Shown: positions 1 through 5,460 of the stretch, piece after piece | How the letters are laid out: each line of letters opens with the position of its first letter | How positions within the stretch are numbered: the first letter of the stretch is position 1 | Assembly (NCBI GenBank): GCA_027306715.1 | Contig: DAHUZG010000137.1 | Location: 1 to 7,200 of the forward strand | DNA from: Acidimicrobiaceae bacterium | GTDB lineage: Bacteria > Actinomycetota > Acidimicrobiia > Acidimicrobiales > Bog-793 | Reading direction: 5' to 3' | Length of the DNA: 7,200 nt | Position numbers and translations under genes: made by a program | The notes under the pieces: model-generated | Told to the model about the DNA's origin: nothing | The model's input: the letters and a program-made list of their open reading frames with translations, nothing else | Database searches by the model: none

Positions 1-1047
1 CCCAGATGCCGTACCTCGACGAAGCGCCTGTGGCTGCTGGCGCGGCGATGAGGAGCCCGGGCCGAGGAGGTGCTCCATCGCCCGCTCGACGCCTTCTCGA
101 AGCGGGATGGCGGCGCTGAAGCCGAGGCTCTCCTGGCGGGCCGTGCTTCCGCAGCGGGCGAACACCCCCGACGGGCGGTCGGGCACCGGCTCGATCACCG
201 CCCGGTAGCCGAGCACCTCGGCGGCGAGGCTGGCGAGCTCGATGAAGTTGGTCGGGATGCCCGTCGAGAGGTTGAGCGCCCCGCCGTCGTCGACGGAGTC
301 CATCGTCGAGACCACCCCGCGCACGCAGTCGTCGATGTGGATGAAGTCGCGCAGCTGGCGGCCCGATCCCCACACGGTGACCACCTTGGACTTCCGGCTC
401 TCGAGCGCACGGGCGCAGATGCTCGGGAAGGGATAGTGGTCGTCCTGGTCCTCGCCGTAGCCCGAGAACGGGCGGTAGCAGACCGATGCCAGCCCGTGTC
501 GCTCGTGGGCGAGGTGGGCGAGGTACTCGCAGGTGAGCTTGGCCCAGCCGTAGGACATGTCGGGCATGCCGATCGAGCCGGTGCCGCTCAGCTCGACCAT
601 CGGCTCCTCGAGCAGGACCCAGCCGGGCTCCTGCTGAAAGGCGACGGGATAGACGGCCGAGGAGCTGAAGCAAAGAGTCTTGGCGGGCCGTGCCGTGCGG
701 GCCCACTGCCAGTAGGCGGCGTCGATCGAGAGGTCGACGGCGACCTCGAGCGGGCTCTCCTCGATCACCACCCGGCCGCCGACGACAGCAGCGAGGTGGA
801 TCGCCAGGTCGTAGCTCGCCTCGCCCGAGCGCTCGTCGGCGAACCACTGGCGGCAGTCGAGCTGCTCGAAGGAGAAGCCGGCAAAGTCCCGCGGCTCGAA
901 CAGCGGCCAGCCGCCGTCGGGATGCACGGCGCCGCTGCCGGGAGCGATCGAGTCGACGACGCGTACCTCGTCGCCCTGCTCGAGGAAGTGCCGGGTGAAG
1001 TGCCGCCCGACGAAGCCGGCGCCGCCGGTGACGAGGACCCTGCGCAT
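1..1047 (-). CDS. NAD-dependent sugar epimerase/dehydratase (extended SDR), 3' end beyond the window
   Basis: Starting at the ATG at 1047, the minus strand stays open to position 1: 349 codons with no stop, so the C-terminus lies outside the window. The N-terminus has the Rossmann motif TGGAGFVG (residues 7-14) and an acidic residue after beta-2 (D32), which favours NAD over NADP. HLAAVVGG follows at 84-91, then SSSAVYP (128-134), the catalytic pair Y166-x-x-x-K170 and the substrate-domain signature RQLRDFIHIDD (230-240). This is the extended SDR family that epimerises, dehydrates or reduces nucleotide-linked sugars in the cytoplasm. The GGR stretch and the RDFIHIDDCVRG signature resemble GDP-mannose 3,5-epimerase and GDP-fucose synthase relatives, but the substrate cannot be fixed. 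Alignable family sequence ends near residue 327 (GVERAMEHL), so little is probably missing. The ATG directly follows the TAG of the upstream STELLO-like gene with no gap and no clear Shine-Dalgarno, suggesting translational coupling. Confidence 0.9.
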   Translation of the reverse strand, partial: MRRVLVTGGAGFVGRHFTRHFLEQGDEVRVVDSIAPGSGAVHPDGGWPLFEPRDFAGFSFEQLDCRQWFADERSGEASYDLAIHLAAVVGGRVVIEESPLEVAVDLSIDAAYWQWARTARPAKTLCFSSSAVYPVAFQQEPGWVLLEEPMVELSGTGSIGMPDMSYGWAKLTCEYLAHLAHERHGLASVCYRPFSGYGEDQDDHYPFPSICARALESRKSKVVTVWGSGRQLRDFIHIDDCVRGVVSTMDSVDDGGALNLSTGIPTNFIELASLAAEVLGYRAVIEPVPDRPSGVFARCGSTARQESLGFSAAIPLREGVERAMEHLLGPGSSSPRQQPQALRRGTASG

Positions 1048-1980
1048 CTACAGCGTCTCGAGGCGGCGCTGGTACAGCTCCCAGGCCCACGACGCCTGCG
1101 CCGGCAGGAAGCGAAGGATCGCCCGCGGGTCGGCTGCGAGCGCCTCGACGATGGCGAGGTTGTGCTCGTAGCCGAGCAGCTCGGCGCGCAGGTCACGGGT
1201 GAGGTCGTGCGGGTTCCGCTGCTGGTAGACCGACGGCGCGGCGAAGACGGCGGTGTGGCCGCACGCCTGGGCGTAGTAGGCCGCCCAGATGTCGTCCATC
1301 CGGCCGACGCCGGGGAAGAGGAAGTAGTCCGGGACGACCCGACGGGCGAGGAAGGTGTTCTGGGAGTCGAACGGCGCCGGGCGGTTCGAGGCGACCGGGA
1401 ACAGGCTCGGGTCGAACTTGCACTCCGGTGCGTGCTCCATCCGGCAGACGGCGTCGAGGTCCGGGTCGCCGTTCCAGACGTCGGCCTGCACGCCGGCACT
1501 CACCGTGCGTCGCCCGGGTCGGGAGTAGTCGCGCCCGGCGAGGAGCTGCAGCGGGAAGCCGCGGTGCCAGAGGTGGGGGTAGTTCGTGGCGCCGACGGGG
1601 TCGAAGGCGGCCTCGTCGATCTCGAAGAAATTGACCTCGGTGGGGGTGTCGAGGAGCAGGTCCTCTCCCCAGCCGTCGAGGGGGATGTTGTCGTCGTCGA
1701 CGACGGCGACGACGTCGGCCCCGCTCTCGTAGGCGAGCAGGATGCCGAAGTTCCGCCGCTGGATGCAGTTCCACCCGATCGCCTCCGACAGCGCCGGGTC
1801 GTAGCGCTCCTGCTCCTCGGGCGAGAGGTAGGTGCCGCGCCCCAGCCGGTAGCCGGCCGGGGTGCGCCGGTCGCCGACGACGACGAGCTGCCAGTCAGCC
1901 ATGGCGTCGAAGCGCTCGACGGCCTCTGTCGGGGGGTTGACCGTCGTCGTCACGATGAACTTGCTCACAGCTCCAGACAT
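1048..1980 (-). CDS. STELLO-like (DUF288) glycosyltransferase
   Basis: A complete 310-residue protein. The N-terminus KFIVTTTVNPPTEAVERF (7-24), then DWQLVVVGDRRTP (29-41), YLSPEEQ (51-57), RRNFGILLAY (75-84) and the acidic cluster DDDN (95-98) follow the order typical of STELLO/DUF288 GT-A-type proteins. NGDPDLDA (170-177) and RMDDIWAAY (227-235) are further family signatures. DDDN is the likely metal/nucleotide-sugar site. There is no signal peptide or membrane segment, so it is probably cytosolic. Plant STELLO proteins are Golgi-located and act in cellulose synthase assembly; the role of bacterial members is not established, so glycosyl transfer here is inferred from fold and context. The gene overlaps the upstream GT2 gene by 16 nt. 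An in-frame GTG at 1968 gives a GTGA overlap with the GT2 stop and an N-terminus MSKFIVTTT, which looks more family-like than the ATG at 1980. Neither start has a well-spaced Shine-Dalgarno. Confidence 0.85.
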   Translation of the reverse strand: MSGAVSKFIVTTTVNPPTEAVERFDAMADWQLVVVGDRRTPAGYRLGRGTYLSPEEQERYDPALSEAIGWNCIQRRNFGILLAYESGADVVAVVDDDNIPLDGWGEDLLLDTPTEVNFFEIDEAAFDPVGATNYPHLWHRGFPLQLLAGRDYSRPGRRTVSAGVQADVWNGDPDLDAVCRMEHAPECKFDPSLFPVASNRPAPFDSQNTFLARRVVPDYFLFPGVGRMDDIWAAYYAQACGHTAVFAAPSVYQQRNPHDLTRDLRAELLGYEHNLAIVEALAADPRAILRFLPAQASWAWELYQRRLETL

Positions 1981-2858
1981 CTCTCGGGCGGCGCCTCAGG
2001 CATGGTGGCGGCGCTCGGGCGGGCGGGACGCAGGCAGGAGGCAGCGCTGCGCCGGCGCATCTGAAGCCCCGTCCGGGCATAGGCGAAGTTGGCGAAAAAG
2101 CTGTTGCTCGAGGCTCCCTCCTCGCGGCTCTTCCACTGCGTCGGCACCTCGATCACCGCTACCCCGAGCCGGAGCGGTTTGATCAAGGTCTCGAAGAGGA
2201 ACGGGTGGCGCAGCTCCTCCCAGGCGATGCTACGCACGAGCCAGGTGGGAAAGAGGCGGAAGCCGTAGGTGAGATCGCTCAGCTCGGTCCGGTAGAGCAG
2301 CTTGAACAGGTGCTGGAAGACCGCGTTGAGGACGAGCTTGGCGGGGTTGTAGCCCTCGAAGCGGCCACCGCCTGATCCCATCCAGCGCGAGGCGGTGACG
2401 ACGGCGTCGGGACGCGCCTTGCTCACCCGGACCATCTCCGGGACCGTCGCCGGGTCGGTCTCGAGGTCGCTCGCCATCATCACGACGTGCGAGCAGCTGG
2501 CCAGCTCGAAGGCCTCGCGCATCGCCCCGCCGAGGAAGGGGAGGTGCTGCTCGTGAAGGACGAGGCGTGGCGGCGCCACGCCCGGCGGCCGGCTGGCGGC
2601 GGCGAGCGGGCCGTCTTTGTCCCCGAGCCGCTCGATCGCCTCGCGGCTGGCGCCCGTCGTGCGCGGGGACCAGACGACGATCAGCTCGCCGAGGTCGGTG
2701 CCGAGGCCGCCCACGAGCTGCTCGACGGTCGACAACAGCGACGTCGTCTCGTTCATCACCGGCAGGATCACGCTGAGCGACTCGAAGCGCGGCTCGCTCG
2801 GCGCCAGCGTGGCGAGGGCGCGCGCGAGCGCCGGCGGCTGCTCGAGGACCGTCGACAT
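1965..2858 (-). CDS. GT2-family glycosyltransferase (polyprenyl-phosphate glycosyltransferase-like)
   Basis: A 297-residue protein from the ATG at 2858. SVILPVMNET (29-38) is the GT-A beta-1 motif, FLGGAMREAFELA (108-120) precedes the acidic motif SDLETDP (130-136), and TYGFRLFP (197-204) with PFLFETLIKPLRLG (219-232) match the acceptor half of dolichyl-phosphate-mannose-synthase-like enzymes. These transfer a sugar from a nucleotide donor to a lipid phosphate or glycan. No C-terminal membrane helices are visible, so it is probably soluble or peripheral. The usual D-D-x-S segment after the second strand is replaced by VVWSPRTTG (61-69). The ORF extends in frame to a TTG at 2903, which has a possible GAGG 8 nt upstream. 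I prefer the ATG because third positions are nearly all G/C after it but only about half before it. It is the first gene of a packed minus-strand unit and overlaps the STELLO-like gene by 16 nt. Confidence 0.87.
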   Translation of the reverse strand: MSTVLEQPPALARALATLAPSEPRFESLSVILPVMNETTSLLSTVEQLVGGLGTDLGELIVVWSPRTTGASREAIERLGDKDGPLAAASRPPGVAPPRLVLHEQHLPFLGGAMREAFELASCSHVVMMASDLETDPATVPEMVRVSKARPDAVVTASRWMGSGGGRFEGYNPAKLVLNAVFQHLFKLLYRTELSDLTYGFRLFPTWLVRSIAWEELRHPFLFETLIKPLRLGVAVIEVPTQWKSREEGASSNSFFANFAYARTGLQMRRRSAASCLRPARPSAATMPEAPPERCLEL

Positions 2859-2940
2859 CGGCTCAGATCGTGACGGGCGGCGCTGAAGTGGAGGTGAAGT
2901 CAACGGGTCGTCCTCGTTCGTCGGCTCGCCCGCGCCGGGC

Positions 2941-2985
2941 CGGCAGAGCCCCGGCCGACAGAGCCCCGGCCGGCAGAGCGGTGCG
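2941..2985. repeat. 15-bp tandem repeat, 2 near-perfect copies plus one partial
   Basis: Units start at 2941, 2956 and 2971. The first two (cggcagagccccggc type) differ at one base. The third keeps only its first nine bases (cggcagagc). Confidence 0.8.
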
Positions 2986-3000
2986 CCCGGAGGGTCCTGC

Positions 3001-3045
3001 CGGGAGGCTGGCGAGCGGGAGGCTGGCGAGCGGGAGGCTGGCGAG
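3001..3045. repeat. 15-bp tandem repeat, 3 perfect copies
   Basis: The unit cgggaggctggcgag occurs three times in a row without a mismatch, at 3001, 3016 and 3031. Perfect identity points to recent expansion. Read on the minus strand in the frame described for this gap, it would encode Leu-Ala-Ser-Leu-Pro repeats. Confidence 0.95.
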
Positions 3046-3155
3046 CAGCCGGCGAGGCACTACGGGCGGCGTCGAGGACACCCCGTCAGCCTGAACGGCC
3101 TTCGAGCCGGACTTCTCCGTCGATGCGGGATCCGGCCATGGTCGCGCGACTCTAC

Positions 3156-3197
3156 ACTCACCGGTCGCCATCGCTTGACTCACCGGTCGCCATCGCT
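3156..3197. repeat. Duplicated 20-bp element with a 2-bp spacer
   Basis: The sequence actcaccggtcgccatcgct appears identically at 3156-3175 and 3178-3197, so the period is 22 bp, or about two helical turns. Two identical sites on the same DNA face would suit a transcription factor operator. The element lies upstream of the GT2 unit and next to a weak TAGAGT -10-like hexamer on the minus strand. A plain sequence duplication is equally possible. Confidence 0.7.
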
Positions 3198-3232
3198 GGT
3201 GCCACGCGCCTGGCGAGAGGCTCGCTTCGGGT

Positions 3233-3249
3233 GGCCGACCGGGGCGGCC
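3233..3249 (-). terminator. Weak hairpin after the methyltransferase gene
   Basis: A 5-bp stem (ggccg at 3233-3237, cggcc at 3245-3249) with a 7-nt loop lies 7 nt past the methyltransferase stop. There is no U-rich tail. In such GC-rich DNA this may occur by chance. Confidence 0.2.
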
Positions 3250-3256
3250 CGCGTCG

Positions 3257-4072
3257 TCAGCTCGGCCGCCGGGCGATGACGGTGACAAGGGGCGGGAGGA
3301 CGACGGCGTCGTCGCCGGGGTCTACCCCGGTGAGGTCCTCGAGGTAGGAGGCGACCGGGCCGGGCCCGGCCCCGGCCGGAGCCTCTGCCCAGGCGTCGAG
3401 CAGGACGAGCCCGGCGCCGCCGACGAGGCCGGGGAGCAGCGCGCCGACGTCGGGATGGCGGGCGCCGGGCATCGACAGCGCCGTCCCGCCGACGCGCCCG
3501 GCGGTCGTGATCGGCTCCTGGGCGACGAGGTGGCCGCCCGGCGCCAGCAGGCCCGCCATCCTGGCGAGCACGGCGGCGGGATCGAGCACGTGCAGCAGCA
3601 GGAAGCGGCAGAAGGCGAGCTCGACGGTCTCGGGCAGCACGAGCTCCTCGGCGACCTGGGTGACAGCGATCACCTGTGCCTCGCCGGCCGCCGCGGCCGC
3701 CGCGGCCACCTCGTCACGGGCGGCCGGATCGCTGTCGACGGCGTAGACGCGGCCCTCGCGCCCGACGATCGCCGCCAGCGCGATCGAGACGTCGCCCGAG
3801 CCGGCACCGACGTCGGCGCAGCGCCAGCCGGGCCCGACGCCGAGACGCTCGAGCGCCGTCGCCAGGGGGCGGCGGTAGTCGTCGTTGCGCAGCTGGAGCT
3901 CGGGCACGGTGCTCGAAGGGTAGCGAGCGGACCCCGGCACCGCAGCCGGCACCGCCACGGCCGCCGGCACGGCCACGGCCGCCGGCACCGCCACGGCAGC
4001 CGGCACCGCAGCCGGCACGGCCACGTGAGCGCTCACGTGGCCGGGGGCCGGCGTGCGATCGGGTCCCTTCAC
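3257..4072 (-). CDS. Class I SAM-dependent methyltransferase with Ala/Val/Pro repeat N-terminus
   Basis: From the GTG at 4072 the protein has 271 residues. Residues 17-46 are an AVPAAV-type repeat. The Rossmann methyltransferase domain begins near residue 55. Motif I is ADVGAGSGD (86-94), the ribose-binding acidic residue is in YAVDSD (110-115, D113), the motif IV region is LAFCRFLLLHV (152-162), and LLAPGGHLVAQEP (175-187) is the post-motif strand. The family transfers methyl from S-adenosylmethionine; the acceptor is unknown. The frame also opens at an ATG at 4132, which would overlap the DUF5666-like gene by 53 nt. Third-position G/C in that overlap follows the DUF5666-like frame, so I prefer the GTG, which begins 7 nt after its stop. 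Neither start has a Shine-Dalgarno, so reinitiation after the upstream gene is plausible. A later GTG near 3930 could give a protein without the repeat. Confidence 0.8.
   Translation of the reverse strand: MKGPDRTPAPGHVSAHVAVPAAVPAAVAVPAAVAVPAAVAVPAAVPGSARYPSSTVPELQLRNDDYRRPLATALERLGVGPGWRCADVGAGSGDVSIALAAIVGREGRVYAVDSDPAARDEVAAAAAAAGEAQVIAVTQVAEELVLPETVELAFCRFLLLHVLDPAAVLARMAGLLAPGGHLVAQEPITTAGRVGGTALSMPGARHPDVGALLPGLVGGAGLVLLDAWAEAPAGAGPGPVASYLEDLTGVDPGDDAVVLPPLVTVIARRPS
3936..4024. repeat. 18/12-bp tandem repeat coding for AVPAAV segments
   Basis: Units starting gccggcac occur at 3945, 3963, 3981, 3999 and 4011, with a partial unit before them. Spacing is 18 or 12 bp, always a multiple of 3, so the methyltransferase frame is kept. 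Differences between units fall only at third positions of Ala codons (for example plus-strand 3944/3962/3980/3998/4010 and 3953/3971/3989/4007/4019). The encoded Ala-Val-Pro sequence is therefore unchanged apart from the length of the unit. Confidence 0.9.
4018..4043. promoter_or_regulatory. Perfect 26-bp palindrome
   Basis: Every base from 4018 to 4030 pairs with its partner from 4043 to 4031. The centre is AGCGCT and each arm carries a CACGTG (4022-4027 and 4034-4039). It lies 36 nt downstream of the DUF5666-like stop, inside the predicted start of the methyltransferase, where it encodes part of GHVSAHVA. As RNA it would fold into a strong stem of about 11 bp with a tetraloop. It could act as a terminator or attenuator between the two genes, or as a binding site for a dimeric regulator. 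No U tract follows on the minus strand. Confidence 0.75.
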
Positions 4073-4079
4073 GAAGGGC

Positions 4080-4727
4080 TCAGGCGCTGGCGATGCCGCT
4101 GGTGCTGGCGCTGCCGGTGGATCCAACGCCATCGCCGAGGTCGGGGCCGCCGAAGCCGGGGCCGTCCGGCGCTCCGATCGTCACGGCGGTCGCGCTCACC
4201 GTCCCCGAGCTGAGCTTGCCGGCGACGGCCACCTGCTCGCCGACGGTGACGTTCGACAGCCCGGGGGAGCTGACGGCGCGGTCGCGGTAGGTGGTCGTCG
4301 AGGAGACGTCGACGGTGACGGTCGTGGCGTTGGCCTCTTTCAGCACGAAGCTGTTCGTAGCCGTGTCGACCGATTGCACGGTGCCGACCGCGGTCGGCAT
4401 CGTCCCGCCCATCCCCATGCAGCCCGTGGCGCTGCTGGAGCTCGTCCCCGATCCGGTGGCCGCCTTGGCGGTGCTCGACGAGGACGTGGTCGTCGAGCTG
4501 GTGACCTGGGCGACGCTATAGCCGCGTGTCGCGGTGCTCGCCCCGGCGCCGCCGGCAGCGAGCGTCGCCCCGACGCCGCCGGCGGCCATCGCCAGCCCGG
4601 CGACACCGCCGACGAGTGCCGTGCGCGTCCGGCGCCGGCGTGCCGGCTGATCGGCGCTCGCTCGAGCGCCGGTGCCGTCGCGGCCGGTGCCGTCGGGGCC
4701 GGTGCTGAGTGGGATGTAGCTGTCCAT
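4080..4727 (-). CDS. Membrane-anchored or exported DUF5666-like protein
   Basis: A 215-residue protein. A charged, Gly/Asp/Arg-rich N-terminus ends in RRRRTR (31-36) and is followed by one hydrophobic, Gly/Ala-rich segment (about 37-62). This is either an uncleaved N-in membrane anchor or a signal peptide with a long n-region. A Ser/Thr-rich linker (about 76-100) with a lone CMGMGG (103-108) leads to a beta-rich domain: GTVQSVDTATNSFVL (115-129), TVTVDVSSTTTYRD (136-149), LSNVTVGEQVAVAGKL (157-172) and VSATAVTIG (177-185). That pattern, including VGEQVAVAG, matches DUF5666-type OB-like domains in extracytoplasmic proteins of unknown function. The tail is Gly/Ser-rich. The ATG is well supported by AAGGAGG at 4742-4736, 8 nt upstream. 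The methyltransferase follows closely on the same strand. Family membership is from pattern recognition only. Confidence 0.82.
   Translation of the reverse strand: MDSYIPLSTGPDGTGRDGTGARASADQPARRRRTRTALVGGVAGLAMAAGGVGATLAAGGAGASTATRGYSVAQVTSSTTTSSSSTAKAATGSGTSSSSATGCMGMGGTMPTAVGTVQSVDTATNSFVLKEANATTVTVDVSSTTTYRDRAVSSPGLSNVTVGEQVAVAGKLSSGTVSATAVTIGAPDGPGFGGPDLGDGVGSTGSASTSGIASA
4669..4713. repeat. 15-bp tandem repeat in the DUF5666-like N-terminus
   Basis: Units start at 4669, 4684 and 4699. The first two (ccggtgccgtcg followed by cgg or ggg) differ at one base, and the third is degenerate. On the minus strand they encode the pentapeptides GPDGT and GRDGT (residues 10-19). Confidence 0.75.
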
Positions 4728-4735
4728 GTCGTGCT

Positions 4736-4742
4736 CCTCCTT
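4736..4742 (-). promoter_or_regulatory. Strong Shine-Dalgarno for the DUF5666-like gene
   Basis: On the minus strand the sequence is AAGGAGG, 8 nt before the ATG at 4727. It fixes the start codon and is one of the two clear ribosome binding sites in the window. Confidence 0.85.
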
Positions 4743-4941
4743 GGGGGATAGGCAGCCTCGCCCGCCGGTGGCAGGGTCGACGCCAGCTGAACGGTGCTGC
4801 GGCGGCGGGCGCTCTCGCCTCGCCGGTAGCCACCTTCGCCGCTGAGCCTGGGACGATCACCTCTCCCACCCGAACGCCAGCGGTGAATCCGCAGCCGAGC
4901 GTGACCCGGTGCCGGGCGCCCGATCAGGTGAGGCCGTGCAC

Positions 4942-4947
4942 TACTGT
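4942..4947 (+). promoter_or_regulatory. Candidate -10 box for a leaderless transcript
   Basis: TACTGT fits the TAnnnT pattern and ends 8 nt before the GTG at 4956, where transcription would be expected to begin. No Shine-Dalgarno precedes that GTG, as in many leaderless actinobacterial genes. No convincing -35 is visible. The rest of the divergent gap (4743-4955) shows no other clear signal. Confidence 0.4.
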
Positions 4948-4955
4948 CCGGGACC

Positions 4956-5384
4956 GTGCGCGTGACGATGCTGCTCTGCGACTCGGCCCAGGTCGCCGAC
5001 GGGAAGCTCTACATCCTCGGTGGAGGTTGGAGCCTGATCGGCCCCGACCCGATGCCCTCGGCGGTGGCGCTCAAGATCGACGTCGACTGGAACGAGGTCG
5101 AGCGCCCCCATCACTGGGAGCTCTACCTGCTCGACGAGGACGGCCAGCCGGTGATCGCCGAGACGCCCGACGGCCCGCAGGCGATCGAGGTGCGTGGGGA
5201 CTTCGAGGTCGCCCGCCCCGCTGCCGGTCCCGCCGGGAGCCCCGTCGACGTCGCCCTGGCGCTCAACTTCGGCCCGCTGCCGCTGCAGGCGGCGACGCGC
5301 TACAGCTGGCGCCTCGCCATCGACGGCGAGTCCGACGCGGACTGGTCCCTCGCCTTCTCCACCCGCCCGGCGCGCGAGGCCTGA
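4956..5384 (+). CDS. Small conserved hypothetical protein, DUF6941-like
   Basis: A 142-residue protein with no signal peptide or membrane segment, so probably cytosolic. The start MRVTMLLCDSAQVADGKLY, the following LGGGWSLIGPDPMPSAVAL and the later HHWELYLLDEDGQPV resemble a family of short actinobacterial hypothetical proteins that I associate with DUF6941. The predicted structure is mostly beta strands (KLYILGGGW, WELYLLDEDG, YSWRLAIDGE, WSLAFSTRP), like a small beta-sandwich, with an acidic overall composition. Function is unknown. The start is the GTG at 4956, chosen because the family-like sequence begins there and a TACTGT -10-like box sits at leaderless spacing. It diverges from the DUF5666-like gene and is followed by a hairpin and the amidohydrolase; no functional link between them is evident. 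Confidence 0.82.
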   Translation: MRVTMLLCDSAQVADGKLYILGGGWSLIGPDPMPSAVALKIDVDWNEVERPHHWELYLLDEDGQPVIAETPDGPQAIEVRGDFEVARPAAGPAGSPVDVALALNFGPLPLQAATRYSWRLAIDGESDADWSLAFSTRPAREA

Positions 5385-5392
5385 GCCGCCGA

Positions 5393-5421
5393 GCCCCGGA
5401 AAGAGCCACGGCGTCCGGGGC
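5393..5421 (+). terminator. Hairpin after the DUF6941-like gene
   Basis: An 8-bp perfect stem (gccccgga at 5393-5400, tccggggc at 5414-5421) with a 13-nt loop begins 8 nt past the stop codon. No U tract follows, so it may be a weak terminator or an mRNA-stabilising hairpin in the 76-nt gap before the amidohydrolase. Confidence 0.4.
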
Positions 5422-5446
5422 CGCCGCGTGGTCAGCTCTGCGAACG

Positions 5447-5452
5447 AGGAGG
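5447..5452 (+). promoter_or_regulatory. Shine-Dalgarno that sets the amidohydrolase start
   Basis: AGGAGG ends 8 nt before the GTG at 5461. It selects that GTG over the upstream in-frame GTG at 5428 and over the much longer open frame reaching back into the DUF6941-like gene. Confidence 0.85.
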
Positions 5453-5460
5453 TCCGGGCC

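Larger units (their letters stand above)
2859..3256. other. Gap without a confident gene; repeat-rich
   Basis: This stretch separates the methyltransferase stop (3257) from the GT2 start and probably carries the promoter of the glycosyltransferase unit. It contains two 15-bp tandem repeat blocks and a duplicated 20-bp element. A minus-strand frame from an ATG at 3171 to a TGA at 2863 (102 codons, ending 4 nt before the GT2 ATG) is open and partly high in G/C third positions, but it encodes low-complexity Ala/Leu/Pro/Gly sequence without a recognisable domain. I do not call it a gene. A TAGAGT on the minus strand (3154-3149) could be a -10 box, but no convincing -35 accompanies it. Confidence 0.5.

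Noticed and set aside
70..2064. A 664-codon open frame on the plus strand
   Set aside because: It runs antisense across three genes with intact catalytic motifs and is open only because the complementary frame of GC-rich genes has few stops. Its translation is low-complexity and has no recognisable domain.
2859..2903. TTG start for the GT2 gene at 2903
   Set aside because: It has a possible GAGG, but third-position G/C is only about half before the ATG at 2858 and nearly complete after it. Kept as an alternative only.
2941..3045. CRISPR array
   Set aside because: The units are 15 bp, directly abutting, with no variable spacers, so they are simple tandem repeats.
3455..4213. Plus-strand frame with a His/Arg/Gly-rich repeat
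   Set aside because: It is antisense to the methyltransferase; the His/Arg repeats are the complementary reading of the Ala-Val-Pro tandem repeat.
4053..4751. Plus-strand frame of 232 codons
   Set aside because: It is antisense to the DUF5666-like gene, which has a perfect Shine-Dalgarno and family-like sequence. The translation is Gly/Ala/Arg filler.
5194..5460. N-terminal extension of the amidohydrolase back to 5194
   Set aside because: The extension overlaps the DUF6941-like gene in another frame, and AGGAGG at 5447-5452 with family-like sequence after 5461 sets the GTG start there.
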